NCBI GenBank assembly: GCA_945787485.1
Contig: CALZHV010000031.1
Coordinates: 1 to 15,905, forward strand
Length of the DNA: 15,905 nt
Reading direction: 5' to 3'
Origin: an uncultured Lachnospiraceae bacterium
GTDB lineage: Bacteria > Bacillota > Clostridia > Lachnospirales > Lachnospiraceae
How positions within the stretch are numbered: the first letter of the stretch is position 1; every line of letters starts with the position of its first letter. The position numbers and the translations under genes were made by a program. Below, one piece after another: positions 15,095-15,905 of this stretch. The notes beneath the pieces were generated by a model that was not told where the DNA came from, did not search any database, and saw only the letters and a program-made list of their open reading frames with translations.

Positions 15095-15718
15095 TTATAA
15101 GAATTCGAAATCCATAGATTCCTCTTCTTCACCATCGCCAATCATCATTCTGTCCGGTTTTCTGGCTTCTTCTATTTCACCTACAAATACTTCATCATCA
15201 TCATCACCGTTAGCTGTTGGTGCATCTTCAATTGAACTAAAGAATTTTGATGACGCTGATTCCTTTACAGGCTCTTCCTTTGCAGTTTCATCAGCAAAAC
15301 TAAATGAACTGCCTGTTGATGCTTTCTTAGGCTCTGATGCAACCTTCTCAGCAGCAGCCTTTGCATCACTCTCAATCTTTGCGCTTTCTGTTTTTGCTTT
15401 TGAAATAATCTCAGCAGCAGCTTTTTCTGCATTCTTAATAATTGCATCTGCCTTAGCCTTTGCTGCGTCTGTATCATCAGAACCTACTGAAACGGTTTCA
15501 GCATTTTTAACCTGGTTCTCAAGTTCAAAAATCTTTAATCTGCTTTCCTGAAGAGAAGCATTTATTTTTTCTAAATTTTCTGATAATTCAGCATTTTCTT
15601 TAAACAATTCGTCATATGCTCTATAAACGGTATCTACAAAAGAATTAACATCGGCTGACTTATATCCAAACAATCCTTTCTTAAATGTCTGCGTTTTTAT
15701 ATCCATTGGTTGTATCAT
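15095..15718 (-). CDS. DivIVA-domain coiled-coil protein
   Basis: DivIVA-family proteins bind curved membrane at poles and septa and recruit partners. This 207-residue protein has the N-terminal DivIVA signature, TQTFKKGLFGYKSADVNSFV, followed by a heptad-rich coiled coil (about 30-80). An Ala/Lys/Glu-rich helix (about 85-130) follows, and the tail is strongly acidic (EEEESMDFEFL). The start at 15718 has GGAGG 8 nt upstream; the longer frame from 15784 would begin with hydrophobic residues encoded by promoter DNA and is rejected. Sequence is less conserved outside the N-terminus, so it could be a DivIVA paralogue rather than the main one. It has its own promoter and is followed by a hairpin before ruvA. 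Confidence 0.85.
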   Translation of the reverse strand: MIQPMDIKTQTFKKGLFGYKSADVNSFVDTVYRAYDELFKENAELSENLEKINASLQESRLKIFELENQVKNAETVSVGSDDTDAAKAKADAIIKNAEKAAAEIISKAKTESAKIESDAKAAAEKVASEPKKASTGSSFSFADETAKEEPVKESASSKFFSSIEDAPTANGDDDDEVFVGEIEEARKPDRMMIGDGEEEESMDFEFL

Positions 15719-15752
15719 TTTTTGTTCCTCCGTGCAAAAATATCTAATAGAA

Positions 15753-15780
15753 ATTATAACATAATAAACAGAAAAAACAA
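15753..15780 (-). promoter_or_regulatory. Candidate sigma-A promoter of the DivIVA-domain gene
   Basis: A perfect TATAAT -10 (15758-15753, minus strand) has TTGTTT (15780-15775) 16 nt upstream. The -10 lies 34 nt before the ATG at 15718, leaving room for a short leader with the GGAGG site. The -35 is weak. Confidence 0.5.
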
Positions 15781-15784
15781 GCAT

Positions 15785-15905
15785 TTATTATTATTTAAGT
15801 TACTCTTGAACAAATATAGATTAATATTATTAATTCCTGAAAATATTATATTACTTCCGAACAAATCAAACATTTTTCAAATATTATTATTTAATTAATT
15901 ACAGG
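15785..15905. other. AT-rich intergenic end of window
   Basis: About 120 nt of very AT-rich DNA upstream of the DivIVA-domain gene promoter. No hairpin, RNA gene or convincing reading frame is visible. The end of a neighbouring gene may lie at or beyond the edge but cannot be identified. Confidence 0.4.

Noticed and set aside
15265..15477. Gln/Leu/Arg-rich 70-codon frame inside the DivIVA-domain gene
   Set aside because: It arises from frame-shifted reading of the Ala/Lys-rich coiled-coil codons.
15719..15784. 22-residue N-terminal extension of the DivIVA-domain protein
   Set aside because: It would be encoded by the -10 region and ribosome binding site; the GGAGG-preceded ATG at 15718 gives the normal N-terminus.

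Overview
The window looks like chromosomal backbone of a low-GC, spore-forming Clostridia, most probably a Lachnospiraceae. This is inferred from AT-rich coding sequence, a spoIIGA-sigE operon, a Csp-like subtilase, and a ruvAB-zapA-U32-SEDS-PBP gene string. No mobile element, CRISPR array or rRNA gene was seen.

Left part (1-4233, minus strand): a 3'-truncated gene for a TetM/EF-G-type ribosomal GTPase. Its C-terminus is fused to a YacP/Rae1-like NYN ribonuclease domain and runs off the window edge. It lies behind a cytoplasmic subtilase with the Csp germination-protease layout. Middle (4234-6153, plus strand): a divergent intergenic region carries a spoIIG-type promoter with Spo0A boxes. It is followed by spoIIGA, sigE (overlapping by 20 nt) and a tRNA-Leu(CAA) with its own sigma-A promoter. 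A bidirectional hairpin terminator closes this block and also ends the facing sortase gene.

Right part (6174-15718, minus strand, read right to left): a DivIVA-domain protein; a terminator hairpin directly in front of the ruvA ribosome binding site; then a tight probable operon ruvA-ruvB-zapA-U32 hydroxylase/peptidase-SEDS glycosyltransferase-class B PBP; then a NUDIX hydrolase with its own promoter and terminator; then a class B sortase. The SEDS and PBP genes form a likely peptidoglycan polymerase/transpeptidase pair, and their reading frames overlap by 92 nt. ZapA and DivIVA tie the region to division and cell-pole organisation, and RuvAB to recombination.

The most unusual object is the GTPase-NYN fusion. 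It joins a protein fold that enters the ribosomal A site to a nuclease family whose characterised member, B. subtilis Rae1, cuts mRNA in the ribosomal A site. Its acidic nuclease residues are intact, while the TetM drug-protection loop is not recognisable. Intergenic gaps are all below about 150 bases, so no long stretch is unexplained.
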